Of a stretch of DNA of 64,000 bases, positions 9,829 through 22,312 are shown piece by piece. The notes beneath the pieces are model-generated. The model saw nothing but the letters and a program-made list of their open reading frames with translations. It had not been told where the DNA came from and ran no database searches. Source of the stretch: Mesosutterella faecium (GTDB lineage: Bacteria; Pseudomonadota; Gammaproteobacteria; Burkholderiales; Burkholderiaceae_F); assembly GCF_022809315.2 (NCBI RefSeq), contig NZ_JAKZJU020000001.1, forward strand, positions 372,001 through 436,000, given 5' to 3'. How positions within the stretch are numbered: the first letter of the stretch is position 1; each line of letters begins with the position of its first letter. Position numbers and translations under genes: made by a program.

Positions 9829-10947
9829 TTATTTACCACGAGTCCGCCAATAACCAATGGACAGCTGAGGCGGCAACCAACGTTGAAACCAAATCCTGCG
9901 AATAAAAAGAACTGTAGTTATCAGTAACACGGCTCCATGGACTGCCAGCATTCCCTGCACCCAAGTCAGTCGAGAGTTGGTGATCATTGTCTGCACTGCT
10001 GACACGGAATTTAGGTAGAGGATGTAAATCAAGACCGCAACGACAAGATTAAGTGAGCGGCCGGCCCTGGGGTTAGAGAAAGAAAGCGGTATCGCCAGCA
10101 GCGCGAGATTTAGCGCGACGAAAGGCCAGGACAGCCGCCAGAAGAGCTGCCCCATGTTCTTTGGATCCTGCCGATTCTTCCAGAGCTCGTCCGTAGTGAG
10201 AGCCTGGGCCTTGTTGACGGACAAAGCCTGATCCGGCTTGATGTCGAGACGGATGCCGTATTTATCAAACTCGGTAATTTGAAAAGAAGGATTCTGCGCT
10301 GGAACGACGTAGCGACGGCCGCTTTTTAATTCAACATAGCGGTCGCCCGCGTCGTTCGTCATCAGGCGACCTTCCCTCGCCACCACGATTGTTCTTTTAT
10401 CACCGCGGTTTTCAGAAACAAAAATCCCTTTTACAAACTCCTGATCCTCGTCAGCCTGCTCTATGAAAAAAACCCGCTTGCCGCCCTGGGATTCAATGAA
10501 CTGCCCTGATGCGACTTTTGCCGTATCGTCCCTCTGGCTGAACTGGGATTTATTCATCTCCATCTGGTTGCGCGCCCATGGGGCCAGAACCAGCGAAACC
10601 AATGCGGTCAAAAGAACAATAGGAATAGAAAAGCGGAGGACCGGTCTGAGCCAAGCCAAGAGCGACAGCCCGCCGGAAGAGAACCAGACCACCATTTCGT
10701 TCTGTTGCCAGCTGCGAATCAATGCGATCAGAATGGCAATGAACAGGGACATGGCCAAAAGTGGCGCAAGGTAAGTCAGCGCTGAATACAGAACAATTTG
10801 AAGAATCGAGCCCTGATCGTAAGAACCGCTGTTCACCCTTGCCAGAATTCGAACCAGCGCAACGGTCAACACGATCGAGAAAAGAACAGTGAATACTCCC
10901 CCGGCTGTATTCGTAAACTCTGAAACCAGCGAACGTTTGAATATCAT
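9829..10947 (-). CDS. lptF: LPS export ABC transporter permease LptF
   Basis: This 372-residue partner of LptG has the same 3+3 membrane-helix layout around a periplasmic domain. The frame is open 37 codons further upstream, to 11058. ATG 10947 is chosen because AGGAAG lies 8 nt before it, the protein then begins MIFKRSLVSEF as LptF proteins do, and the length matches the E. coli protein (366). A TACAAT (plus 11004-11009) upstream is a possible -10 box, without a convincing -35. As first gene of lptF-lptG-mscS it sets expression of the group. Confidence 0.93.
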   Translation of the reverse strand: MIFKRSLVSEFTNTAGGVFTVLFSIVLTVALVRILARVNSGSYDQGSILQIVLYSALTYLAPLLAMSLFIAILIALIRSWQQNEMVVWFSSGGLSLLAWLRPVLRFSIPIVLLTALVSLVLAPWARNQMEMNKSQFSQRDDTAKVASGQFIESQGGKRVFFIEQADEDQEFVKGIFVSENRGDKRTIVVAREGRLMTNDAGDRYVELKSGRRYVVPAQNPSFQITEFDKYGIRLDIKPDQALSVNKAQALTTDELWKNRQDPKNMGQLFWRLSWPFVALNLALLAIPLSFSNPRAGRSLNLVVAVLIYILYLNSVSAVQTMITNSRLTWVQGMLAVHGAVLLITTVLFIRRIWFQRWLPPQLSIGYWRTRGK

Positions 10948-11311
10948 AAAAACATCTTCCTGAAGCCAGCCGGGGAACACAGCGTGAAACCGCCAGATTT
11001 GAGATTGTAGAACAAACTTTCCGAACACTGAGGGCTGGCGCGCAAAGAGAAGAAACAATTTATTAATCGGGCGTCATTCATTCCCGCGGCTCTTCCCTGG
11101 GGAATGCGCCAGAGAAGACACCGCCAAAAGCTGAGTTTTTATTTCCTTGGATCTCGCCTGCCGCCTATGGCCGCAGGCTCAGAGATGACACGGAGGCTTA
11201 ATTCAAATTTCGCCTCCTGACACTCCCAGCCTCAGGCTACCTGCCTTGAGCCCCCCGCCAGAGGTTCGAGGTTTAGAAAGCAGAGGTCCGCATTTGATGA
11301 GCGGAATAAGG
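10948..11311. other. Intergenic region between lptF and the rRNA operon end
   Basis: About 360 bases without a supported gene. It holds the lptF leader and promoter and two inverted repeats of unknown role: CATTCCC/GGGAATG (11079-11085 and 11100-11106), and GCCTGC/GCAGGC near 11158-11180. No ORF with a ribosome-binding site was found. Confidence 0.6.
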
Positions 11312-11313
11312 AA

Positions 11314-11345
11314 AAGCCCCTCCGGACGAACGTCCGGAGGGGCTT
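11314..11345 (-). terminator. Terminator of the rRNA operon
   Basis: A perfect 14-bp stem (plus 11314-11327 with 11332-11345) and a GTTC tetraloop on the transcribed strand lie 9 bp beyond the 5S 3' end. The stem is followed only by a short T-rich stretch, TTCCTTATT. The length and position strongly support termination of the 16S-23S-5S transcript. Confidence 0.85.
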
Positions 11346-11353
11346 GATGGAGG

Positions 11354-11471
11354 AGCCTGACGGTGACCTACTTTCACCAGAAATACAACTGACTATCATC
11401 GGCGCGAAGGCGTTTCACTGTCCTGTTCGGAATGGGAAGGAGTGGGGCCGCCCTGCTATGGCCGTCAGGCA
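11354..11471 (-). rRNA. rrf: 5S ribosomal RNA
   Basis: About 118 nt on the minus strand. It starts TGCCTGACGGC and ends CCGTCAGGCT, so the terminal helix closes. The conserved CCATTCCGAAC and GAAACGCC segments are present. Ends were set from terminal pairing. Confidence 0.95.
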
Positions 11472-11628
11472 AAGGCTTTGGCTCCTGTCTGCGGAAATGA
11501 TTCCGAGGCACGAACCGAATGGCTTTCGGAAGGAATGAGACTTTCGAGGGCGCGATCGCTTTTTCTTCACGCCTTGCTTTTCCCTTTTCAAAACCTCTGC
11601 AGCTTCTTTCTTCAAGCAGCACGGTTAT

Positions 11629-14515
<2,887 letters not shown>

Positions 14516-14782
14516 TATAACCCTGCCGCCTTTTGCCGGCACGGGCTTCAAGTGACCTGTAACGTGTCGCTGTTCTCTTGAATCTGCTTCGGTTTCTACT
14601 TGGAGAAACTTGCAATTCGTGAATGCAATCACAACCCATGTTCCAAACTGCCGCTGGAAACCTCATCAATCTCCAGCTGTTTGAAACTTTCTCATTCCTT
14701 CCTAATTGTTAAAGAACTGATCCTTCGTCTTGCAACGAACGATAAGCGTGGGCTCTGACTTCTGAAAGCCTTTGCTCTCTTA
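14516..14782 (-). other. 16S-23S internal transcribed spacer without tRNA genes
   Basis: The 267-nt spacer contains no tRNA-Ile or tRNA-Ala cloverleaf. A boxA-like antitermination motif, GTTCTTTAACAATTA on the transcribed strand, lies at plus 14703-14717. The segment 14733-14753 is complementary to the 16S leader and forms the 16S processing stem. The end next to the 23S carries half of the 23S stem. Confidence 0.85.
14733..14753 (-). repeat. 3' arm of the pre-16S processing stem
   Basis: The 21 bases here are the reverse complement of leader bases 16486-16507, except for one bulged base. In the transcript the two arms bracket the 16S gene and form the long helix normally cut by RNase III. 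Pairing continues with G-U pairs and few mismatches into plus 14754-14770 and 16469-16485. Confidence 0.8.
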
Positions 14783-16315
<1,533 letters not shown>

Positions 16316-16551
16316 AATCACTGCTGTTACTGCTGCCCTGTTTCCAGGGCGTCGCGCTCAAAATCATCGACTGGTGATGCGAAAGCCTCTTTCGAAGCTT
16401 CCTATCTTCCATTCGTTTCTTCGAGCACCTGATTTCTTTTGAGCGGAACTCCCGAAGGAATCCCTGAGGCTCTCAAAAACCAGATGCCCACGCTTATCGG
16501 TTCGTTGTTCAGTTTTTAAAGATCACTGCGCTTTAAGCGGCGCAGATCATC
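16316..16551 (-). other. rRNA operon leader (boxA-like motif and processing arm)
   Basis: The transcribed leader between promoter and 16S. It contains GATCTTTAAAAACTGAACAA (plus 16504-16523), resembling boxA of rrn leaders. Next comes the 5' processing arm (plus 16486-16507), which is complementary to the spacer after the 16S. No ORF is supported here. Confidence 0.7.
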
Positions 16552-16580
16552 ATTATGCATCATCAATTTCGAAATGTCAA
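16552..16580 (-). promoter_or_regulatory. Strong rRNA operon promoter
   Basis: On the minus strand a perfect TTGACA (plus 16575-16580) is followed after exactly 17 bp by CATAAT (plus 16552-16557). The AT-rich GGAAAAAATATT just upstream could act as an UP element. A GC-rich GCGCCGC stretch after the -10 box would suit a stringent-response discriminator. It lies about 235 bp upstream of the 16S. Confidence 0.8.
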
Positions 16581-16670
16581 ATATTTTTTCCTGCATCTTT
16601 CTGCGGCCGCCCCGTCTGATGCCTGAGGCTGCCTGCGTCATGGAAAAAGCCTCTAGGAAATCAGGGAGAT

Positions 16671-17366
16671 TCAAGATGCGTCTACCCAGTTGACCGGCAA
16701 GCGGCCGTGCCGGGTCAGCCACTCATTTGCCTTTCGAAAATGCCCGCAGCCAATGAAAGGCACCGGAGGCCTGTTAGCTGAAAGCGGGGAGGGATGGTTG
16801 CACTTAAGAATCAAATGATCATGGCCCGACGCCACAATCAGTTTCTCTTTTTTTTGGGCGGCGGCGCCCCACAGCAAGAAAACCTTCGGAGCACTATCTC
16901 GCGCCAGCGCATCAATGACCTGGTCAGTCAGAATTTCCCAGCCCCTGCCGGCATGGCTCCCTGCCCTCCCCTCCTCTACGGTCAAAACCGCATTCTGAAG
17001 AAAAACTCCTTGCAAAGCCCAGAATGACAGGTCTCCGGATACCGGACACTGATCAGAGTATTCGCGGCGAAGTTCCTTAAAAATATTTTTAAGGGAAGGC
17101 GGAACAGGGCACTTGGCAGACACGGAAAAAGCCAGCCCCTGAGCCTGCCCCCTCTCATGATAGGGATCCTGCCCCATGATGACGACCTTCACGGCATCAC
17201 GCGGCGTCAGTTCGAAAGCCCTAAACGGGGTCGGAGGGTAGATGACGGCTCCCTGCTCTGATCTTTCCTTTAAGAACCTCTCCAGCCTGAGGCCCGGCTC
17301 TGAAAGAAAAAAATTTTTTAAAAGAGGCTCCCACCCGTTGGCTGAGCACCCTTCAGGCCACAGCAT
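16671..17366 (-). CDS. ung: Uracil-DNA glycosylase
   Basis: A family-1 uracil-DNA glycosylase of 231 residues, near the usual 220-230. It excises uracil from DNA at the start of base-excision repair. The water-activating motif GQDPYH is at residues 65-70, followed by GLAFSV. The uracil-pocket and DNA-intercalation motif HPSPLSA is in the last fifth. The start overlaps the end of trpC by 14 nt, so it is translationally coupled as the last gene of the trp block. The rRNA promoter begins about 90 bp beyond its stop. Confidence 0.94.
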   Translation of the reverse strand: MLWPEGCSANGWEPLLKNFFLSEPGLRLERFLKERSEQGAVIYPPTPFRAFELTPRDAVKVVIMGQDPYHERGQAQGLAFSVSAKCPVPPSLKNIFKELRREYSDQCPVSGDLSFWALQGVFLQNAVLTVEEGRAGSHAGRGWEILTDQVIDALARDSAPKVFLLWGAAAQKKEKLIVASGHDHLILKCNHPSPLSANRPPVPFIGCGHFRKANEWLTRHGRLPVNWVDAS

Positions 17367-18156
17367 AAAAAAGCTCCCTCAGCCCGGCCCCGGGGTCAGC
17401 TTTCCGCATAAAGGCTTCCCCAACCAAAAAAGATCGGATTCCGATCTGCCTGAGCCTTGACACATCGGCCCTGTCGTGGATTCCACTTTCACTGACAAGC
17501 CATCGGTCCGAAGGCACCAGCTGCTTGAGACGCACCGTCGTCTCGAGACTCACCTCGAAAGTATCCAGATTCCTGTTGTTGATGCCAATCAGGGCACGGG
17601 GAATTTCCAGTGCCCTTCCCAGTTCCTCCTCGTCGTGAGACTCAACGAGAACGTCAAGGCCCTGTTCTTCAGCGGCCTGCGCCATCTCGCTGAGCTGCGC
17701 GGAAGACAAGGCGGCGGCGATCAAAAGCACGGCATCCGCCCCCCAGGCCCGGGCCTCGAGGATCTGATAAGGATCTGACAGAAAATCCTTCCGCAGTATC
17801 GGCAGTGATGAACACGCCCGCACCTGCATCAGAACTTCACTTGATCCAAGGAAATATCCCTCTTCGGTGAGCACCGACAAACAGGCCGCACCGTTCCTTT
17901 CATAGGACTTGGCAATTTCCTGCGGGTTGAACTTCGGACGAATCAGCCCTTTTGACGGGCTCGCTTTTTTGATCTCTGCGATGACAGAGCAGCCGCTCAA
18001 GGACGCCTTCTCTGCCAAAGCTTTAGAAAAAGCATGCCGGGGCCTGACAGGCAGTTCCTCAATCTGCCGCAGCAGCTGCGCTTCGGGCACTGCACTTTTG
18101 CTTTCCTGCAGCCGAAGTTCCTTTTCTTTCCAGATCGTTTTCAATATTCCCTGCAT
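17353..18156 (-). CDS. trpC: Indole-3-glycerol-phosphate synthase
   Basis: A monofunctional TIM-barrel enzyme of 267 residues, with no fused PRA isomerase domain. It converts CdRP to indole-3-glycerol phosphate. Motifs visible are the catalytic-lysine region IAEIKKASPSKG (about 60-70), LRKDF, INNRNLDTF and the phosphate-binding SESGI. AGGGG precedes the ATG by about 6 nt. It follows trpD by 30 nt. trpF, trpB and trpA are not in this window. Confidence 0.95.
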   Translation of the reverse strand: MQGILKTIWKEKELRLQESKSAVPEAQLLRQIEELPVRPRHAFSKALAEKASLSGCSVIAEIKKASPSKGLIRPKFNPQEIAKSYERNGAACLSVLTEEGYFLGSSEVLMQVRACSSLPILRKDFLSDPYQILEARAWGADAVLLIAAALSSAQLSEMAQAAEEQGLDVLVESHDEEELGRALEIPRALIGINNRNLDTFEVSLETTVRLKQLVPSDRWLVSESGIHDRADVSRLRQIGIRSFLVGEAFMRKADPGAGLRELFYAVA

Positions 18157-18186
18157 GCCGGCCCCTTAGTTCATTGCCGCTAACAA

Positions 18187-19239
18187 TTAATACCTAACCG
18201 GAGGTTCGGTCCCGGCAAGCTCGTTTGTTTTCGCGACATATGCGCGCATTTTTTCCAAAGCGGCCCCGCTGTCGACAGCTTCCCGGGCCTTTTGAATTCC
18301 TACGGCAATGGAAGGAACTATGCCTGCCGTATAAAGCCCGACGCCCGAGTTGAAAATCACCACTGTCTTTGCCGGGGTGTTTTCGCCATGAAGGACGTCC
18401 AGCATCATTTTTACAGACTCTTCGGGGCTGTTGACCTGGAGATGGCGGACAGAGCTCATCGGCAGGTTGAAGTCTTCCGGATGGATGTCGTATTCACGAA
18501 TCTTCCCGTCGATTAATTCGCCAATCATGGTTTTAGCACCAAGACTGACCTCATCCATTCCATCGCAACCGTAGACAACCAAAGCGCGCCGCAGTCCCAA
18601 GTCTTTCAAAACCCGTACGCAAATGCCCACTAGATCCTGATGGAACACGCCCAACATTTCGCAGCCGGCATTTGCAGGGTTGGTCAGAGGCCCCAGAATA
18701 TTGAAAATCGTCCTGACTCCCAACTCCTTACGGACGGGAGCCGCGTACTTCATGGCCGCATGATGCAGCGGAGCAAACATAAATCCCGTGCCCGTCTCCT
18801 CGATGCACTGCGCGATCTGCTCGGGGGTGAGCATGATGTTTCCGCCGAGAGCCTTCAGCGCATCCGCAGCCCCAGACTTCGAGGAAACAGACCCGCCGCC
18901 GTGCTTGGCAACCCGTCCGCCAGCTGCAGCGATGACAAACATCGAGGTCGTGGAAATATTGAACGTTTTCGCCCCGTCTCCGCCAGTCCCCACAATGTCC
19001 AAAAGCGTTTCCGAGTTCTTGACTACCACTTTCTTGGAGAGCTGGCGCATTACTTTTGCCGCCGCCGTAATCTCACCGATCGTCTCTTTTTTTACCCTCA
19101 GGCCGATTGTTAGACCAGCAATCTGCGCCGGAGTCAGTTTCCCGGTCATGAGCTCCATCCAGATCTGAGTCATTTCATCCGGGAATATTTCCCTGTGCTC
19201 AACCGTTCTCTGAATGGCCTCTGAGATAGTAATAGTCAT
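18187..19239 (-). CDS. trpD: Anthranilate phosphoribosyltransferase
   Basis: A 350-residue class IV phosphoribosyltransferase that joins anthranilate to PRPP. The PRPP-binding glycine-rich motif [16 protein letters not shown] is at about 86-101, with [17 protein letters not shown] downstream and the conserved LGPLTNPA. It is monofunctional, since trpG is a separate gene. It lies 28 nt after the small LprI-like gene that intrudes between trpG and trpD. Confidence 0.95.
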   Translation of the reverse strand: MTITISEAIQRTVEHREIFPDEMTQIWMELMTGKLTPAQIAGLTIGLRVKKETIGEITAAAKVMRQLSKKVVVKNSETLLDIVGTGGDGAKTFNISTTSMFVIAAAGGRVAKHGGGSVSSKSGAADALKALGGNIMLTPEQIAQCIEETGTGFMFAPLHHAAMKYAAPVRKELGVRTIFNILGPLTNPANAGCEMLGVFHQDLVGICVRVLKDLGLRRALVVYGCDGMDEVSLGAKTMIGELIDGKIREYDIHPEDFNLPMSSVRHLQVNSPEESVKMMLDVLHGENTPAKTVVIFNSGVGLYTAGIVPSIAVGIQKAREAVDSGAALEKMRAYVAKTNELAGTEPPVRY

Positions 19240-19267
19240 TTTTACCTCGCAGTTAAGAGTTTAAAGA

Positions 19268-19729
19268 TCACTGATTATTGCCCGAAGAACCGGGGGAGAA
19301 CCGCAGAAAACTACTCAGGGCCCCGATCCGCGTATGCAAAAGGTTAATCCGGCAGGCAATCATCTGATTCCCCGCTCCGGTTCCACTGCCCATCATCGCA
19401 CTTTCGAAACCGCACTCCTTCTTGGCGTAGAGTTCGAATGCGCTGTTCGCTGAGCTGAGCATCGATGTCAAACCGCCCGCACGCTTGTGCTTTTTCTGCC
19501 CGGCTCCATAGGGCTGGCCCTCGCGGTCAGACAGCTGCGCAGACAGCTTCTCAAGGATTTCCTCGTATTCGCGCTGGGTTTGGTCCAACTCCTTTTGAAG
19601 GCACTGGCGGACCTGAACCCGATTTTCCGCATTCTTGTAGCACTCAGACAATGCCTCTGCTTGGACAGATGCGGACACCAGCATTAAAAATGATGCACTC
19701 GCGCAAAATGCACATTTTCCAAACGCCAT
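19268..19729 (-). CDS. Secreted LprI-like (DUF1311) protein inside the trp operon
   Basis: A 153-residue protein with a signal peptide: a hydrophobic stretch at about 6-20 and likely cleavage after VQA near residue 24. The mature part has the cysteine pattern of LprI/DUF1311 proteins (C30, C43, C102, C117 approximately), with a central charged helix QREYEEILEKLSAQL and a C-terminal IACRINLLHTRIGAL segment. Some family members inhibit lysozyme, but here that is only an inference. It starts 3 nt after trpG and ends 28 nt before trpD, so it must be co-transcribed with tryptophan genes it has no obvious link to. Confidence 0.75.
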   Translation of the reverse strand: MAFGKCAFCASASFLMLVSASVQAEALSECYKNAENRVQVRQCLQKELDQTQREYEEILEKLSAQLSDREGQPYGAGQKKHKRAGGLTSMLSSANSAFELYAKKECGFESAMMGSGTGAGNQMIACRINLLHTRIGALSSFLRFSPGSSGNNQ

Positions 19730-19732
19730 TTT

Positions 19733-20302
19733 CTAAATCCTTACATCAAGGAAATTCTTGAGCATCTCCATCCCATGTTCCGTAGCGATGGACTCCGGAT
19801 GGAACTGAACGCCCTGGATATCGTATTTCTTGTGGCGAACCCCCATGATCTCTCCGTCCGAGGATGTTGCCGTCACCTGAAGGCAGGGAGGAAGCGCATG
19901 AGGATCGATCACCAGCGAATGGTATCTTGCAACCGAAATACCCTGCGGCAGCCCTTTGAAAACGCCCTCGTTGGTATGTTGGATGACATCAGTCTTGCCG
20001 TGCATCACGCGACCGGCGAGCGAAATTCTTCCCCCGAAGACCTCGCCAATCGCCTGGTGCCCGAGGCACACCCCCAGAATTGGCAGTTTGCCTGCGAAAT
20101 ATTTGATCGCCGATTCCGAGATGCCTGCATTTTTGGGGACGCTGGGACCCGGAGAAATGCACAAATAATCCGGCTTGAGGCGTTCAATTTCTTCAAGCGA
20201 TGTTTCATCGTTCCTAAATACCCTGACGTCCTGCCCCAGCTTTCCAAAATACTGGACGAGGTTATAGGTAAAGCTGTCGTAATTGTCGATCATGACCAGC
20301 AT
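19733..20302 (-). CDS. trpG: Anthranilate synthase glutamine amidotransferase subunit
   Basis: A 189-residue class I glutamine amidotransferase supplying ammonia to TrpE. Visible are the oxyanion motif SPGPS, the nucleophile motif GVCLGHQAIGE (Cys79) and the His-Glu pair in QFHPES. The ribosome site AGGAG overlaps the trpE stop region, with 9 nt between the genes, so the two subunits are translationally coupled. The same subunit may also serve PabB. Confidence 0.95.
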   Translation of the reverse strand: MLVMIDNYDSFTYNLVQYFGKLGQDVRVFRNDETSLEEIERLKPDYLCISPGPSVPKNAGISESAIKYFAGKLPILGVCLGHQAIGEVFGGRISLAGRVMHGKTDVIQHTNEGVFKGLPQGISVARYHSLVIDPHALPPCLQVTATSSDGEIMGVRHKKYDIQGVQFHPESIATEHGMEMLKNFLDVRI

Positions 20303-20311
20303 GGCGTTCTC

Positions 20312-21805
20312 CTAAATTGCCTGTTCCAGCCCGTCTTCAACCATCTCTGCCGCCCTCAAAACGGCCCTAGCCTTGGTTTCAGTTTCCATGTACTCATTTT
20401 CCGGAATGGAATCTGCGACTATGCCTGCAGCCGCCTGCGCATACAGCATCTTGTTTTTGATAATGGCTGTGCGAATGGCAATGCACATATCCATGTCCCC
20501 GGCATAGGAAAAGTAACCGACGGCTCCGCCGTAAATGCCGCGCCGAACGGGTTCGAGCTCATCGATAATTTCCATGGCCCGGATCTTGGGGGCACCGGTG
20601 AGCGTACCGGCGGGAAATGAAGCCTTAAAGACATCAAAATTTGACAGCCCCGGGCGAAGACGTCCTTCGACCTCGCTGACAAGGTGCTGAATGTGGCTGT
20701 ATTTTTCTACGACAAACTTATCCGGGACATTGACCGAACCAATTTCCGCGATGCGTCCAATATCGTTGCGGGCCAAGTCGATGAGCATCAGATGCTCGGC
20801 TTTCTCCTTGGGGTCAGTCTTCAGATCATTTTCAAATTTCTGGTCCTGCTGCGGCGTCAGCCCCCTCCTGCGCGACCCCGCTATGGGGCGAATGTACACT
20901 TTCCGAGTGCCATCCGGCTCTCCTTCGCTTCGAACCAGAATTTCAGGAGAAGCGCCAACAATATGGAAGTCGCCAAAATCGTAATAGTACATATAAGGCG
21001 AAGGATTCAGAGAACGCAGCGCCCTGTAAAGGGATATCGGCTCATTGGCAAATTTTCTGGCGATCCTTTGCCCGATCTGAACCTGCATTACCTCCCCCTG
21101 AGCGATATATTCCTTAGCCTTTTGAACCGCGGCTAGATAATCCTTTTTTGCAAACTCCCGGATTTCCGCCTGGCGCACACCAGGCCCCACATACGGATTT
21201 TCAGTCGCCCTGTGCAGTTTCTGCCGGAGTTCCCGCAGACGGTTTACGCCCCTGGAATAAGCTTCTGGCTGATTGGGATCGACATGGATGATCATGTAAA
21301 TACGGCCGGAGATATTGTCAACCACCGCTATTTCTTCTGTCAGAAGAAGCACGATATCCGGAACACCCAGGTCATCCTTCTTGGGCGCCCCCAGCTTCTT
21401 TTCAATCAGACGAACCGTGTCGTAGCCCAGATACCCCACGAGTCCGCCGCTGAATCTCGGGAGACCGGGGCGCGGGGCTACTTTAAAGCGATGGAAGTAC
21501 TTCTCAATGGCTTCCAGAGGGTTGCCGTCCAGCACTTCGATGACTTTCCCATCCTCAACGACGCGGGCCCTCGAATCCTCTCCGTTGATCCTTACTTCAA
21601 TTCTCCGGCGGGCCGGCAGACCTATGAATGAGTAGCGCGCAAACCGCTCGCCTCCTGCCACTGATTCCAGCAGAAAGCTGTTGGGCCGGTCAGCCAGTTT
21701 TCTGTAAATAGACAAAGGGGTGTCCAGGTCGGCTAGGCACTCCGCAACCAGGGGAATACGGTTGTAGCCTTCTGAGGCCAGGGCTTTGAATTCAGATTCG
21801 AGCAT
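20312..21805 (-). CDS. trpE: Anthranilate synthase component I
   Basis: A 497-residue chorismate-utilising enzyme making anthranilate. The feedback motif LLES (residues 45-48), with RYSFIG after it, indicates allosteric inhibition by tryptophan. The catalytic region holds GEVMQVQIGQR, IRPIAGSRRRG, FPAGTLTGAPK and GAVGYFSY. AGGAG lies 6 nt before the ATG. Its ancestral upstream neighbour is gph, now separated by an IS. No leader peptide with tandem Trp codons is seen upstream. Confidence 0.96.
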   Translation of the reverse strand: MLESEFKALASEGYNRIPLVAECLADLDTPLSIYRKLADRPNSFLLESVAGGERFARYSFIGLPARRRIEVRINGEDSRARVVEDGKVIEVLDGNPLEAIEKYFHRFKVAPRPGLPRFSGGLVGYLGYDTVRLIEKKLGAPKKDDLGVPDIVLLLTEEIAVVDNISGRIYMIIHVDPNQPEAYSRGVNRLRELRQKLHRATENPYVGPGVRQAEIREFAKKDYLAAVQKAKEYIAQGEVMQVQIGQRIARKFANEPISLYRALRSLNPSPYMYYYDFGDFHIVGASPEILVRSEGEPDGTRKVYIRPIAGSRRRGLTPQQDQKFENDLKTDPKEKAEHLMLIDLARNDIGRIAEIGSVNVPDKFVVEKYSHIQHLVSEVEGRLRPGLSNFDVFKASFPAGTLTGAPKIRAMEIIDELEPVRRGIYGGAVGYFSYAGDMDMCIAIRTAIIKNKMLYAQAAAGIVADSIPENEYMETETKARAVLRAAEMVEDGLEQAI

Positions 21806-21933
21806 AGGGTACTCCTGCTAAATCGTCTGCCCCTGTCCCGGCGAGCCCGGGGCCCGCCTTGGTAAAAAATCAATAAGGAGCAAACAAAAGAAATACGGAA
21901 AACAAGGGAATTCCCCGGAAAACACGCAGGGAA

Positions 21934-21962
21934 TTGATACGGCAGAAGCTTAGAGACGCCAA
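21934..21962 (-). promoter_or_regulatory. Candidate trpE promoter
   Basis: On the minus strand TTGGCG (plus 21957-21962) and TATCAA (plus 21934-21939) are 17 bp apart, giving a leader of about 120 nt before trpE. Both boxes match consensus in four of six positions. It matters because the IS cuts trpE off from the rpe-gph promoter. Confidence 0.3.
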
Positions 21963-22072
21963 GACCATGCCCCCCGGGTGTGCAGACGGATCGACGCTGC
22001 CACCCGGCTGATGCTTTCAAATGAAACCGCAAACATCAACATGATCTAGCCAAAGAAAAGGATGAGAGAGGA

Positions 22073-22156
22073 TCAGCGCTGCATCTGTTTCAACGCTTCA
22101 CCAATGTTGTCAAATATAGCACTAAAACCATTTTCGGAGGCCCACCTGTCTATGGG
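22073..22156 (-). pseudogene. gph: Severed 3' end of gph
   Basis: Reading on the minus strand from the duplicated target (22156-22140) gives PIDRWASENGFSAIF and then DNIGEALKQMQR before TGA 22075-22073. This is the missing C-terminus of the phosphoglycolate phosphatase whose 5' part is at 23903-24592. Joining at the duplicated 17 bp restores one frame of 232 codons. The fragment has no start of its own. Confidence 0.88.
22140..22156. repeat. Target-site duplication, left copy
   Basis: GCCCACCTGTCTATGGG immediately left of the IS. It is identical to 23961-23977. The sequence is itself a partial palindrome (CCCA...TGGG). Confidence 0.92.
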
Positions 22157-22275
22157 TGTTAGAGCAACGCGATAATGTCACGGAAAACTACGGGACTATG
22201 TCATGGTCCGGCAACGCGACTCTGTCATAAGCCGGCAATCTGCATGACAGCCCCCGGCAAAGCGATTTTGTCACA
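22157..22275. repeat. IS left end with iterated transposase-site-like motifs
   Basis: TGTCA cores with related flanks (GGGACTATGTCAT, GCGACTCTGTCAT, GCGATTTTGTCAC) start at 22176, 22199, 22223 and 22269. An inverted TGACA is at about 22245. The spacing is about 23-24 bp or a multiple of it, as expected for repeated transposase binding sites on one helix face pattern. Confidence 0.65.
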
Positions 22276-22312
22276 CAATCACTTCAGAGAGCCTGTTTTT
22301 TAGGAGTCGCAC

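Noticed and set aside
21733..22032. Open frame upstream of trpE as a possible leader peptide
   Set aside because: It overlaps trpE, has only an isolated Trp codon, not the tandem Trp codons of an attenuator peptide, and has no ribosome site.
22108..22113. Consensus TTGACA as the trpE -35 box
   Set aside because: At 17 bp the -10 position reads AAACAG, and the hexamer is part of former gph coding sequence.
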